In this document: positions 1 through 10,870 of the stretch, one piece after another
Numbering within the stretch: the first letter of the stretch is position 1
How the letters are laid out: every line of letters starts with the position of its first letter
NCBI GenBank assembly: GCA_030549335.1
Contig: CM060193.1
Location: 65,697,646 to 65,761,645 of the forward strand
Direction: 5' to 3'
Source of the DNA: Pontederia crassipes
Taxonomy: Eukaryota > Streptophyta > Magnoliopsida > Commelinales > Pontederiaceae
Length of the DNA: 64,000 nucleotides
The notes under the pieces: generated by a model
Database searches by the model: none
What the model was told of the DNA's origin: nothing
What the model saw: the letters and a program-made list of their open reading frames with translations, nothing else
Made by a program: the position numbers and the translations under genes

Positions 1-484
1 TGATTGCATCACCAGTGGGTGTGGCCGTAAGGGAGATGACCATTGGGATGCCAGTAAGCACTGGTGGTGAGAATCGTAGTGAGGCTGAAGATATCTGGCA
101 AAGGTCGGGGGATTGAGGCGAAACTGGCTGAGAGGGAAGTGTGGCGACCTGATGTAGCTTCGGTGGTATCCGGTCATCAGCGTGGCTGGAATTCACCACG
201 CATGACGGCGGGGGTGTGGGGGCGGTCACTGCATGTCTGGTGTGGTGTGGCTGCTATGGTGGAGGGGAAATTGCAAGCATGGTGGAGATGGCCGGGAAGG
301 GAGTGTATGGTGGAGCAGTGATAATGGGTTGTTGCAAGTTGGGCGGTTTTGGCTCGGACTGATCAGGGTGTGCGTTGGGTTCACAGGTTCGGAAAGCTGG
401 GTTCTCGAGGTGTTGGTCTTCAACGCTGTCACATGCCATTCGCAACTGCTGTGTTTGGCCAAGCATTGACCGGACTGCTGACGA

Positions 485-1371
485 TTAAGGCGACGACGGC
501 GGGCAACCGGCGAGCACCTCAGCCCATGAAGCAGACCCCTCGGAGTACCGCACCTGGATGACGAAGCTATCGGCGTCTACGCTGAGAAACAGTGATGCCG
601 CGAGGCTGATTTCTGGGCGCAGGTCAACCTCCGCGGAGGTGATGGACAGATCCGGCGAACCCAGTGTCGGAAGGGCGATGGAGATGGGGTTTCCCTGTTG
701 TTGCACCACTGCCTGCGCGATCTCCGGCCACTGGAGATGGAGAGGCAGCCCCTGAATGTCCACCGACCGGCGGATACCCTGTGGCGCCCTTGCTGCACCA
801 TCTTCTGCTTTCCAGGAGCGCCACCGGACCATGGTGCTCGGCGACACAACGGTTGGAGTCGCTAGGAGATGATCGCGTTGCTGTGCAGCCCCAGGGATGA
901 GCAGCCACAGGGAGGAGATTCGGCTAAGATGAAACGGAGGTGAGACGCCAACTCCGGCGATAACTGCCGACTCTGGGGGATGCCACTGATCTCGCCGACG
1001 ACGCAGTCGCTAAGGATGTCTACCCCTCATTGGATCTCCGGCGACCAAGGTAAGGTAATGGTGGTCACCGCAGCCTGGATAGCAGGGGGAGGGGGGAGGT
1101 TCGCAGAATCGGGAACTGTTCGCCTTGGCGGAGGTCTAGGGCAGAGCGACTGCCGGTGGCCCTCGCCCCTGCATCGGAAGCATCGAAGGGGCCCGGAACA
1201 GTCCCGGGCGTAGTGACCGTCGTCCAGGCACCTGAAGCAATGAGAAGGCGATTGGTGGTGGGGGCGGGTTTCACGGGCTCGGGTGGAGGTGGTCCAACCA
1301 TCAGTCAAATGTAGAGGCCGGCGCCGCATCTCGTCACGTGGGAGGGTGACGCCGGAGGCAGATGGTGGCAC
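485..1371 (-). pseudogene. Decayed LINE ORF1-like zinc-knuckle protein
   Basis: Read on the minus strand, 1371-1027 encodes two adjacent CCHC zinc knuckles (CFRCLDDGHYARDC, then CFRCRGEGHRQSLC). Further downstream, 847-485 encodes a stretch starting VDIQGLPLHLQWPEIAQAV. This pairing resembles the DUF4283/zf-CCHC proteins of plant L1-type LINEs and their domesticated or decayed copies, which bind RNA. The two blocks are in separate short frames with no long open frame joining them, so it looks like a relic. No reverse transcriptase is visible nearby. The GC content is far above that of the flanking spacer. The rest of 1-1430 holds no other gene I recognise. Confidence 0.55.
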
Positions 1372-1438
1372 CGCCGGTCTGCTAGTGATTTTCAGGGAGC
1401 CCCGGGCGATGTGGTCAAGCGGCAGGATGCCCTAGTCC

Positions 1439-2075
1439 ACAGCTCCGGTGCTCACAGGCGAAAACAAGGGCGCAAAACAGCAGAGAGGAAGAGAATGAAA
1501 AAAAGACAGCCGAAAATCATTGATGTCGCCGCCAGCGGGGGTCGCCGGAGACGATAGTGGCACAGCCGGAGGGAGTCGCCGGCAATGGCGGTGGCACCGC
1601 CGGGGAGAAGCCCCCAGCAATGTGGGAATTGGATGAAGGAGGGGAAGGGAGGGGCCGCTGGAGTGTGCGGCAGCAGGAGGCGGCGAAGCCGAAACAGGGG
1701 AGAAAAAAAAAGCAGAGAGAGGAAGAAAACGAAGTTCGTCGGAGGCGCTGCCAACAAGGTCGCCGGAGACAGGCGGAGGTTGCCGGCGAAGGCACCGCCG
1801 GTGATGTGCAGGATGCCCTAGGCAGTTGAATGCCCTAGTCTGCCGCTCTCGTGCTAACAGGGGAAAAGCAGGCGAACGAGCAAAGAAGGCGTTCGTCGGT
1901 GACGCCGCCGGCGGGGGTTGCCGGAGACGGTGGTGGCACCGCCGACGGGGGTCGCCGGCAATGGTGGTGGCACCGCCGGGGAGAAGCCCCCGGCGATGAA
2001 AGGGCTGGCTGCCCTAGGCGTGGGTCGCGCAGGCGCGGGTCGCCAGTGCCCTAGGCGTGGGTCGCGAGCCTTGGA
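1439..2075. repeat. GC-rich imperfect tandem duplication (two copies)
   Basis: The block at about 1439-1621 recurs at about 1840-2000. Both contain GTCGCCGG, GGTGGCACCGCCG and a segment ending GGGGAGAAGCCCCC. Short GCCGCCGG-type motifs recur within each copy. The 80-90 residue frames here are low-complexity shadows of this composition. Function unknown; it may be the 5' or internal part of the element that carries the zinc-knuckle relic. Confidence 0.6.
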
Positions 2076-2099
2076 TGACTACCTTCTTGCTGGTCGTCC

Positions 2100-2545
2100 T
2101 TTCCAACATTTTGTATCATCCTAATTTTATCTTTTGTTTAAATTTATTTTTATTACTATTTCTCTCATTTTATTTTCAAATTCAAATTTACTTTCCTTAA
2201 TATTAAAATCCCTTTCTATCTTCATTCTATAAAATCTAATATATAATAATATAATATAATTTACTATTCAAATCTATCATCCATTTTTTATTATGCTTCC
2301 TATTATTCCACTTTCTCTCCTATCATATACTTTCCTTATTTTTTATTTTTTCTAACTATATCCAACTTTCTTTTTGAAAAAAAACAAATTGAACTAGCTT
2401 TCCGGTTCAACCCAGTTTTGGCCAGGTTGACCCGGTTCAATCCATTTTTTTGTCAAAACAATTCTCATGCCAAACCGGACTGGCAACCGGTTTGTGGTTG
2501 AACGGTCGAACCGGCCGGTCCACTGGTTTTAAGCTGCCATTTCAT
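2100..2545 (+). repeat. Pyrimidine-rich/GGTTCAACC dispersed repeat, copy 1
   Basis: About 280 bp of C/T-rich sequence with little G is followed by a block (2390-2530) with many GGTTCAACC, GGTTGACC and CCGGTTTG motifs. The same two-part layout recurs at 33.68-34.08 kb and 51.59-52.20 kb, so it is a dispersed family. No coding capacity or terminal repeats recognised. Confidence 0.4.
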
Positions 2546-3022
2546 TTTCTCTCTCATCGGACATGAACCATCTTCCCTTCTCCCTCAAGCGAAGCTCTGC
2601 TGCCTGACTTTCTCGCTGTGCCGCCTGACCCCGCCCGTCACCACTTGCCTCTCGCAGCCTTCATGAACTCTGCCCTTGCCATGCCCGCCCAACTTCCTGG
2701 TCGTTCGCCGTCACAGCCCTCGCAAAAGTCTGCCCTAGTCATGCTGCCCCAGGCATCACTGGCTTGATTTCATCTCCTTTTAATCTTCTAGATATAAAGG
2801 ACATCTAAAAGTGTCGACAGCAGAATGGGCCATTGCCAGATCGCCTCACAGTTGTTTCTTTCTCGGTGTGGGAACAGTGCAGTTTGGATTATTTATGATC
2901 CAAAATCTATTGGAGCTGCTCTTTTTTCATAGTTGGTTATGATTAAAGTTTAGCACATGTTTAATGGGACTCTTGTGGACTGTGAGGAAGGCTGTGCATA
3001 TGTGGCATCCAATTGTGAAGAT
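2546..3022. other. Spacer, no gene recognised
   Basis: A moderately GC-rich C/T-biased stretch (2550-2760) is followed by ordinary spacer. I see no open frame with recognisable protein similarity. Confidence 0.4.
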
Positions 3023-3190
3023 CAACAACAACAACAACAACAAAAGCCTTATCCCACTAGGTGGGGTCGGCTACATGGATCATATGACGCCTTCGTTGAT
3101 CCATGTTCATAAGATTCGACATGATTTTATGCTGGCTGTCGAGGCCTAACACAACCCTCCTCCTTTATCCAGGCTTGGGACCGGCTATAA
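3023..3190 (-). mobile_element. Au-like SINE
   Basis: On the minus strand the element starts near AGCCGGTCCCAAGCCTGGAT and continues through GGAGGAGGGTTGTGTTAGG. It ends TAGCCGACCCCACCTAGTGG, then GATAAGGC and a (TTG)n tail (3023-3042 as CAA repeats). This matches my memory of the Au SINE family, whose 3' end is shared with plant RTE LINEs; the LINE at 29.6-32.6 kb has the same end. No clear target-site duplication was found, and the 5' limit is uncertain by about 15 bp. Confidence 0.7.
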
Positions 3191-3489
3191 AATATAGGCG
3201 GAGTTTGACAACTTAAAAGGATAAATGAACTAAAGTAATGAGTTTTTAACGGGCTCACGAATGTACCTATTTTTTTCTTATCAAGCATCTTAAGCATGAG
3301 AGACGATGAAGTTAACAAGATGTTTACACCCAGTATATAGGAAACAACAAGCATAAAAAGCAGTAACATTAAAGATGTATTTGAAAACCAGAATAGGAAG
3401 AAATTCCAAGAACCAAAATGACCAAGTGAAACACATAATCACATAGTTTACATGCACAAAAATCAATTCCAAAATGTAATGAAAGTTAC

Positions 3490-3612
3490 CTGAATTTTTG
3501 CACCTCTATACATGATCACACCTGGGATACACGTTAATGTAGTAAACTCATAGGATGCAACCTCTGAAAAAGTTCCAGAGTTGATAAACCATAATGTTGA
3601 TAAGCACTTCAA
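3490..3612 (-). pseudogene. Orphan exon of a DRG-family GTPase
   Basis: The minus strand reads [19 protein letters not shown] followed by [10 protein letters not shown] and then a GT splice donor (GTAACT at 3489). This is the G1-to-G2 region of developmentally regulated GTP-binding proteins (DRG, OBG superfamily), which bind DFRP partners in translation control. Upstream, the P-loop equivalent is recognisable only as [11 protein letters not shown] in place of the family's KSTLLNKLTGT, so the GKS motif is damaged. The following exon (LLDLPGIIEG) is not found anywhere in the next 3.4 kb. I read it as a captured or decayed exon rather than a working gene; a gene with a very long intron leaving the window cannot be excluded. 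Confidence 0.6.
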
Positions 3613-3964
3613 GTGTTGAAATGATTTCTAGGAAAAAAGAGTGATATGTTTGGATAGAACTGTTAATAGTAATAATAAACACTTGAAGTGTGAAGATCAC
3701 TTGTGTGTTTTCATGGTGCAATAGTGCCCACCAGAGATTCCTGCAAAGCTCTTTGGTATTTGGTTGGTTTTGAGTTAAATAGCATCAATTTATGTTCTTT
3801 GGTTGGCTAAGTAAATTTGAGTTTGATAATTTTGAATTTTATTTCTAGATTCAAATTAGTTTATCTATTTCAAATTTGATATTTTCAAACTTTAAAAATC
3901 ACACGTAGAGAAACTTTGAAGTCCCCTTCGAACAAACTGAAACACATGGAACATGATCATTCTT

Positions 3965-4034
3965 GCATAAAGAACACAACAACAACAACAAAGCCTTATC
4001 CCACTAGGTGGGGTCGGCTAGCATAAAGAACACA
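3965..4034 (-). mobile_element. Ultra-short LINE/SINE tail insertion with 14-bp TSD
   Basis: Only 42 nt (3979-4020) were inserted: TAGCCGACCCCACCTAGTGG followed by GATAAGGC and a short (TTG)n tail on the minus strand. They are flanked by perfect copies of GCATAAAGAACACA (3965-3978 and 4021-4034). This is the signature of target-primed reverse transcription that stopped almost at once. Confidence 0.85.
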
Positions 4035-4330
4035 GCACAAAAAAATATGAAAAATAATCAGAAAATGAGGAGCGGCAAGCAGCAGTGGCGACAGCTTGCA
4101 GAGCAGACTCCGCGATGAGATCGAACAGTGGAAAAGTCTGTAGCGATGATTCCAGTCGGAGACAAGGGCAGAGTTCGCGGCGAGGGTCGGAGAGGGCGAC
4201 AGCTAGCAGGGAGGGCAGAGTCCACTCAAGTAGCAAGGTCCGGAGGCAAAGACCTTGGGCAGCGGCGAGGTCCTTTGGCGGAGATGACTTCGGGCAGCTG
4301 CTGTGAGTGGCATCTGGGGCTAGGGCAGTA
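4035..4330. other. GC-rich segment, unassigned
   Basis: This GC-rich block in an AT-rich spacer has short open frames on both strands but no recognisable domain. It could be a transcript leader or a captured exon. 4331-4565 is ordinary spacer within or beyond the lipase intron. Confidence 0.3.
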
Positions 4331-4565
4331 TTCGTGAGTTGGGGGTTGGGGAAAAGTAAGATATGGGATTTTTTTCAACCTTGGGCTGGAGTGACTAAAT
4401 TTGTTGAACTGGACATAAATCTACACTAAACCATGCAAATTTTAATCCACCGTCAATCTTCAATCTGTCAGAGCGATGTTGGATGGTCCTACCCACTTGA
4501 GTGGGTAGGAGGCCCATTATACCCATATCAAAATATTATTACTTTTTTAGGGGTTATAGGCTTAC

Positions 4566-7209
4566 TTGACAAACACGACCTCTCCGAAGAGCTTCTGGTG
4601 GTAGATTAACATACTTTAGAAATGCTGCTGCATGTCCACGCCACCAGTTATCACCCTCAAGCAAAGGCCGTCTGGAGTAGATCACGATGAATATACATAG
4701 TGAAATGTCATAATATGTTATGCATGCACTGATGAGCAAATTATGCCAAGAATGTGTGCAATGTATTCATAGAAAATACTTCGGGAATTAAGTTTTGCAC
4801 CCAAACTTGGCAGTTAACAGTTAAAACATTAAAAAGAACTGACAGTTCATGACTTCATGTGCACAGGAATGAGATAAATCAATGAATATATTATACAAAC
4901 CTGTTACGAGACCATGGTGTAAGAACTCCTTGTCTATAGAGCCATGCACATGGAAATAAGATAGGGTTTCTTCCAATATCAAGCAATGGACCCTGCATTT
5001 AATAGTTTGATGAGAAATGAAACAACAAAATAGCACAAAAACAATTAACATTTTTGGCAATTTACTGTATAAGCAGCTTCAGCAAAGTGATGTAAGGATG
5101 AAGCATTTTGAATAAGTTGGTCAGGTGCCTCCATGAGTGTGTTGTGCAGAGTTTGTGGTTTCTTATGAATTTGCAATAGAGCAAGCCCTGAGTATAGAAA
5201 AAATCATTTAAAGTTGAAGAAGAAAAGGTTAACATGAGTTTTTATTTGAGAAAATAACAAAAGTGTAATCCTAGAAAATCTACACAACCATGATGTTATC
5301 AGTGTAAGAAAATCTAAATAGTGAAAAGGATGTAAAATTTAAATGTGAAGAAAAAATGTTGAGAAGCGTTTTCATGAAAGGTTATAGATCTGTTAATAAC
5401 GCTACAAAACTCAGAGTTCTAACGTCTAAAACATCAAGGATGTAATTAAGTATATTTAACAACTTAATTAAATATCAGGAATTCCAGGAGGTAACTACGC
5501 GTTCACATATGCATATAACATCATTGATCTCTGGTCTATTGTTATTGTCATATTCCCCTTAAAAACAAAAATTGTCATTGCCATATTATCACACAGAAGG
5601 ATGTCATCCACTGAGAAGCTGAGACAAGAAAGAAGACTTTTTATGCGGGAAAGAGAAGAACAAGTTTGACCAGCAACTAGGAGACAATTATGAGTTCATT
5701 GTCGAAGCAAAATAAAGAAAAAGAACCTGCAAGAAGTTCAAGATGTCCAGTTCCTGAAGCGCGATATGCCACAAGGTCTCCTAAGAGTCTTGCTACTGAA
5801 AAAACCTCATCTTCATCTAGAACAGTGCTAATAAATCGCAAGGAAAATAAATCAATAAAGATGACAAAACTAATTTCAGAAATCATGAAATAAGTTCAAT
5901 CAATCATACAGATATTTATCACGTCCTAGGCAACACAAAGCCTCACGAATTCCATGGTCAAACACCTCCCTGTAGTGTGCTTTCCATGCTGTGTCATGAG
6001 TTGCATAAAATGATCTCCAACTTAGTATATCTGTCCCCGTAAAGCACTGTATGATGCCTACCAGCCAGACCAGGACAGCAAAAGAAATAACTAGAATTCG
6101 CTTCCAAGATTGACTAGCTCCATCTGGCCCTGCAACAATTTCATCAGAATCAACACGATGAAGTTGTCTTTGAAAAAGTAATGAGAGATCTTTATCCGAG
6201 GGTAAGTTAATTTTAGAAATTGGGAAAAAAACAAATAAACCCTGTATTTTGTTTGCATAATTTAATAGTTTGACATAATCAGTTGATTCATTGAACATGT
6301 GTAAGCAGTTATGCACGGTCCAAGGTAACAATTCCAAAAGCAGTAGCATTACAATCAACAGTTTTGAAACGAGGAACAAGAATTTAAAAAATAATCATGA
6401 CGCAATTACAAATTGCTAAAGTCACTGGTAAGACAGAGTTAATGGACTCGAAATCCAGAACTAAATTGTCATATCATTGAGCGGGACAGTGATCTGAACT
6501 GTGTAATTTAACAATGATCGGTCGCCAATGTTACCTAAAATGCAGGCTTTTGGTTTTCCATCATAAGTCAAGCCACTTATCACCATAAACATCAAATAAC
6601 CTGCCACAATGAACTGCAATACAGTGATGAGCATTCCAAATCTCGTCCACCAGAGCCATCTTTTATACCTCAGCTGCAAACCAGGAAACAAATTCCATGC
6701 AAATTATGGGCTAATGAGCTATTAAGTTGTTTACCTTATCACAATTTTATTAGTTTTATCTCGAGTACCCGTCGCTCTTGGCGGATCACAGAGCCGACAA
6801 CGGCAGAGTCAACGGCGCACTTGGCAATCGACTCCGCCGTCTCATGCTGGGCCTTGCCGGCGCCGACCATGGCAACGATCCTGACAAAGGCGACGAGGGA
6901 GGACGCGGCGAATGGGATCTTCTCGCCGCGGGGGCAGCTCGAGAGAAAGGAGGCCATCATGAAGCCGCCCAGGAGGGCAACAGCGAGGTTGCAAAATCCC
7001 AGCAAGAAGGAGGTCCAGCGCACCCTCCGCAGCCTGGACCCGAGCGTGGGGGCGGCCCTCTCCGCGGGCAGGTGGTCCATGGAGCCGGCGGAGAGGACCT
7101 GCGGAGTCCGGCGGAGGGAGGGGACGCCGCCGGCGAGGGGGCGGCGGTGGGGTCGGAGAGGAGGGGAGAAGAGTGGGATTATTGGGTTGGGCGTGGGCCT
7201 TCTAGCCAT
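4566..7209 (-). CDS. Diacylglycerol lipase-like class 3 lipase, N-terminal seven exons (partial)
   Basis: Exons read 7209-6769, 6673-6535, 6129-5910, 5827-5727, 5187-5066, 4992-4901 and 4671-4566. All junctions are GT-AG and all phases agree, giving 407 uninterrupted codons. The product has four probable membrane segments (WTSFLLGFCNLAVALLGGF; SSLVAFVRIVAMVGAG; FGMLITVLQFIVAGYLMF; ILVISFAVLVWLVGIIQCF). Then come HDTAWKAHYREVFDHGIREA, CCLGRDKYL, DEDEVFSVARLLGDLVAYR, GPLLDIGRNPILFPCAWLY and LLEGDNWWRGHAAAFLKYVN. This is the layout of plant sn1-specific diacylglycerol lipase-like proteins (class 3 lipases such as At1g05790/At2g42450, from memory), integral membrane enzymes that cleave the sn-1 ester of diacylglycerol. 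The GxSxG catalytic part should follow but is not found down to base 1, so either intron 7 exceeds 4.5 kb or the gene is truncated. An alternative start is the Met at 7080 (MDHLPAERAAP), which lies closer to the first membrane segment. Confidence 0.85.
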
Positions 7210-7268
7210 TTCGACGCGCCTTTTCGCCTTTTTTTTCTCTTTTCCTTCTCAGGAAAATTTAAGGGAAC

Positions 7269-7337
7269 GAGTCCGGTCCATCAGCGATCCCACTTAATGG
7301 GATAAAGTTTGTTCTTGTTGTTGAGTCTGGTCCATCA
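7269..7337 (+). mobile_element. Second ultra-short LINE/SINE tail insertion with 15-bp TSD
   Basis: 39 nt (7284-7322), reading GCGATCCCACTTAATGGGAT then AAAG and a degenerate TTG tail, are flanked by GAGTCCGGTCCATCA (7269-7283) and GAGTCTGGTCCATCA (7323-7337), one mismatch apart. It is the plus-strand version of the tail at 3979-4020, somewhat older. It sits about 75 bp upstream of the first ATG of the DAGL-like gene, so probably in its leader or promoter. Confidence 0.75.
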
Positions 7338-7659
7338 AACATAAATTAAAATAATTTAATGATATGGGCCTAAATAAATATTGGGCCCCTTATTACTAAG
7401 CAAGACCAATAGAAAATGAAGCCCGTTAAAGACCCACATAAAGACGAATTAGTTCACACTTTTTTTATATGCAAAATAGACACCATTTGATGGTTTATAA
7501 AGTGTTTTAGTAGTGCAATAATAACTTATAAACACGTAGATTATTATTTTGTCTGAATTATAACAAGAATATATAAGCAAGGATGAAAAATTAGGAGTTA
7601 CAAAATAATTAATAAGTTGAAAGAAAAAAAAAGCACTATCGGCCCCTCTCGACGCAAAG

Positions 7660-7941
7660 AAGCTATCCTCGTGCATGGGGGATCATGATCTTTGATGCCA
7701 CTGCAACGAGATGGTGACGGCCGTCATCCCCCGTGCAACCCCAGCAACCACCGGCGGCGGCGAATCTGCCGCAAGCAAGGTGGCCGCTCGGATTCCGGCC
7801 CTGCCGATGAGGAGTGCGATGAGAGCGGCACCCCATGAAGGCCATCACTGTGTTGAGAGCTCCTAACGTCACAGTGAAGACTCTTCTCACGCCATGCAAG
7901 CCAGAGTCCCCTTCATGGAGGGGCCTGCGATGCCTGGCCAT
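7660..7941 (-). pseudogene. Unrecognised hydrophobic-protein relic
   Basis: The minus strand opens MARHRRPLHEGDSGLHGVRR, then FTVTLGALNTVMAFMG. Beyond that point the hydrophobic reading (AALIALLIGRAGIRAATLLA) continues in a different frame, so the frame seems shifted once. The layout (basic start, RRV, hydrophobic segment with a central Asn) loosely resembles exon 1 of the DAGL-like gene 450 bp away (RRVRWTSFLLGFCNLAVALL). It may be a decayed duplicate of that exon or an unrelated small membrane-protein gene. I cannot identify it. Confidence 0.3.
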
Positions 7942-9150
7942 CTAGTGGCCGACCGGTGCTCCAAAGCTATAAGCATTCAAACTAAGATGTAAATCTCAGG
8001 TGCTTATTAATTACTGTGCAACGCAGAATTAATATTGTATCGTGCGTGCGTGCATGCATGCATGCACTACGTGAACCCTAATTGTATTATGCCAGTTCTA
8101 GTGCAATTTACCTCTTGAACTAGTGATGATTTCAACCAAGCAAGTTTGAACAATTGATGTTCCAAATCCCGGGGACAATTCGCAGGAAAACAGGAACTTA
8201 AGGGCCGGTTGGAATAGAGCAAATGTAAAAGAGAATTTTAAAAAATTTAAAGGGCAATATAATAAGTTTAAGGGTACAAGAATAATAATAAATTTCCTAT
8301 GAAATACTAGTTCTTGAAAATTGATAAACAAGTAAATATGGATTATACGTGTCGTCTTTGTAAATACTACTAATATTTATGAATACATATAATCTTTCTT
8401 AGTGATTTATTTGTATTACAATATTATTTTTTTTAAGAAAAGAACAACCGATTTAATAAATAAATATGTAGAAGCGTTTGATACGCAATTTACTTTTCAT
8501 TTGGAAAGTGTATAAAACGTTCAACTGAACCTAACAAATAATTCTCGAATAACTTACGTTGTCTGCATGTCAGAATGTGATTATATTGGCAGGAAAACTT
8601 TGCAGTCGTTGAACGAAATTGGAAGACAATGATAGCGTGTTACAGGGACATGAAAGTGTGATACACACTTTTTCCTTAATCTCTCTAATTAATATGTTGT
8701 TGTCGAACGTATAATATTTGTCATCTAATTAATATGTATAATATTTGTCATCTAGTTAATCTAATACATGGCTATAAACATATATGGTAAAGAAATCATT
8801 CCTATTAATAAAATGGATATGAAAATCTAACCGAAAAAATTGACAAATATCTTGTTAATAGAGAAAAAAATAAGAAAAAATAGATATTAATTTAATGAAA
8901 CTCAAATATCTTTAACATTTTAATAAAAGACGAAAAGATAAAAAATTAATCCTTTCATTACTTTTTATACTTACGAATATTAATTAAGGAATATTTTATA
9001 ATGTAAGCTAACACAAATCGCGTCTTGCATGTTTTAATATCATTACTTGTGACTTTATTACTTTTATATGGAATTAGTTTTAGTTGGCTTCATACTTCAT
9101 AGTATAATAATTAGTTAGAGATTAATTTATGCAACTATTAACTCTTATAA

Positions 9151-9151
<1 letters not shown>
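7942..9151. other. AT-rich spacer, no gene seen
   Basis: No supported coding frame. Minor features are a GCGTGCGTGCATGCATGCAT run near 8042-8065 and a TTAAGGGCCGGTTGGAATAG start at 8197, which looks like one terminus of a PIF/hAT-type element without a visible partner. Confidence 0.4.

Positions 9152-9226
<75 letters not shown>
9152..9226. repeat. (ATT)n microsatellite
   Basis: About 25 copies of a perfect ATT/TTA triplet, ending in two TTTA steps. Confidence 0.95.
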
Positions 9227-9574
9227 TATTTATTTAAGATGATGACTTAAGGGCTTACGTTAGGAAGGGGGGGAGGAGACGTCATAATGTAGGTTGCGGC
9301 ACGATTTCGAAAGTACATGAAAATGGTCAACTCAACAGGTATTTTATCTGACAAGTTACTTATATATGTGACATAATAATAATTAATGTATGTGTTGATT
9401 TAGGCAAGAGAGGAAATGCCGCATGTGCATGCATTGCAACCACAAAACAAAATTTTTCACACGCATGACGTCTTTTGCTTTCGGGGCGAAGGAACACGAA
9501 CAAACACGTGCGCGCGTGATTACGTAAACTTTAGTTTGCACTTGCAGACAGTGAGAAGACGAGGACTCCGAGCT

Positions 9575-9739
9575 GTCGAACATCACCAAAACATGCATAT
9601 ATAGAGAGGACGAAACACAACCAACGTTGGTCGAACATCACCAAAACATGCATGTATAGAGAAGACGAAACACAACCAACGTTGGTCGAACATCACCAAA
9701 ACATGCATACATAAAGAGGACGAAACACAACCAACGTTG
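9575..9739 (+). repeat. Three tandem copies of a 55-bp unit
   Basis: Three contiguous 55-bp units each begin GTCGAACATCACCAAAACAT and end CACAACCAACGTTG. They differ at only a few positions near the ATGCATAYATA segment. The array lies just downstream of a short stretch rich in ACGTG- and TGACG-type motifs. No coding meaning. Confidence 0.95.
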
Positions 9740-10470
9740 GTCGGCTACCAGATGTTGAGTTCCAAGCGATTCGTCGAGCGTTAGTAGCTTCCGATTTGAT
9801 TCTTGAAGTTATCGCTTCGGTCAATAAAATATATATTTATCATTTTTTTAAATGCGGCTTCAAAATTAAATTGGAGATCTTCCATAAATTCAGGACTCGC
9901 AAAAAAAAAACTTTAATCAATTCATTATATACAAGGTGGTCATGATTTGATCTCATCTTCAAGATCTTTATATGTAAGATTTTAACACTCTTAATTTTAT
10001 ATACACGATTTTATGATCTTAATTATACGATCATATATAATTAATATGATTATTTAAATATTAATAAAACTAAATATTTATAATAATATTAATTAACTAA
10101 TTAATTTAGATGAAGTGTAATATATTTTTTTCATTTTTTATATGTTTCGATGTAATTTTACTTAAAGAACTAAAATAATATGACCAAATGAGGTGTAATT
10201 TAACATTCAAATACAATAGTTTATTAAAATAATATTTATTATATTAAAATATTATTTTATTGATCAGTAGGATCTTATAGAGGTGGGTGAATTGAAATCA
10301 CTATTTGAATAGATCTGATCCATGCTCTCTATTTCAAGATTAAAATATTATTATTGTTATTGATTTGCTTTGATGATTGTTAGGATGTAGAAATTAATCT
10401 AGGATGAAATTTCGTTAATGATTTCTGTGATTTTCGTTTTGAAATCGGTCTGGAACTCCACCGTCACGGT
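9740..10470. other. AT-rich spacer, no gene seen
   Basis: Strongly AT-rich with no supported frame. From about 10265 the composition changes and may mark the edge of an old LTR-type insertion. Confidence 0.4.
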
Positions 10471-10870
10471 CGTGCCACCCTTCTAGCATGTTCGTGCCAC
10501 CCTTCTAGCACGTCTGTGCCACCCTTCTAGCACGTCTGTGCCACCGACATTACGGCCATGCTACCCCTTTGGCACGTCCGTGCCCTAATCGAATTGTCAG
10601 TCGAGCCACTAATTACAAAATCGAACATCGATCCATTGAATCAATCGACCGCCCTCATCAGGCACACCCGTACCACCATTCTGGCACGCCTGTGCCATAA
10701 ATCGATCGCATGAACCTACCAGACCGGTCGATCGATTACTTGAATCGGTTGACCATCCTCCCGTTCAGGAATGCCCATGCCATCCCGCCTGTACCCAACT
10801 TCATTCGCACGCCCGTGCCATGTGAATGGCATGCCCGTGCCACTAGGCAGTCACGACCGTGCCAAGCCCC
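10471..10870 (+). repeat. 22-bp minisatellite grading into GGCACG...CGTGCC palindromes
   Basis: Four units of about 22 bp (CGTGCCACCCTTCTAGCACG plus 2 nt) run from 10471 to about 10558. Isolated short palindromes of the form GGCACGYCYGTGCC then recur at about 10571, 10682, 10806 and 10827, separated by CGATCGATT-rich spacers. The 70-codon frame in this block is a product of the repeat. Confidence 0.7.

Noticed and set aside
6778-7305. Plus-strand frames of 158 and 175 codons over lipase exon 1
   Set aside because: They are shadows of the minus-strand exon, which has family similarity and correct splice phase.
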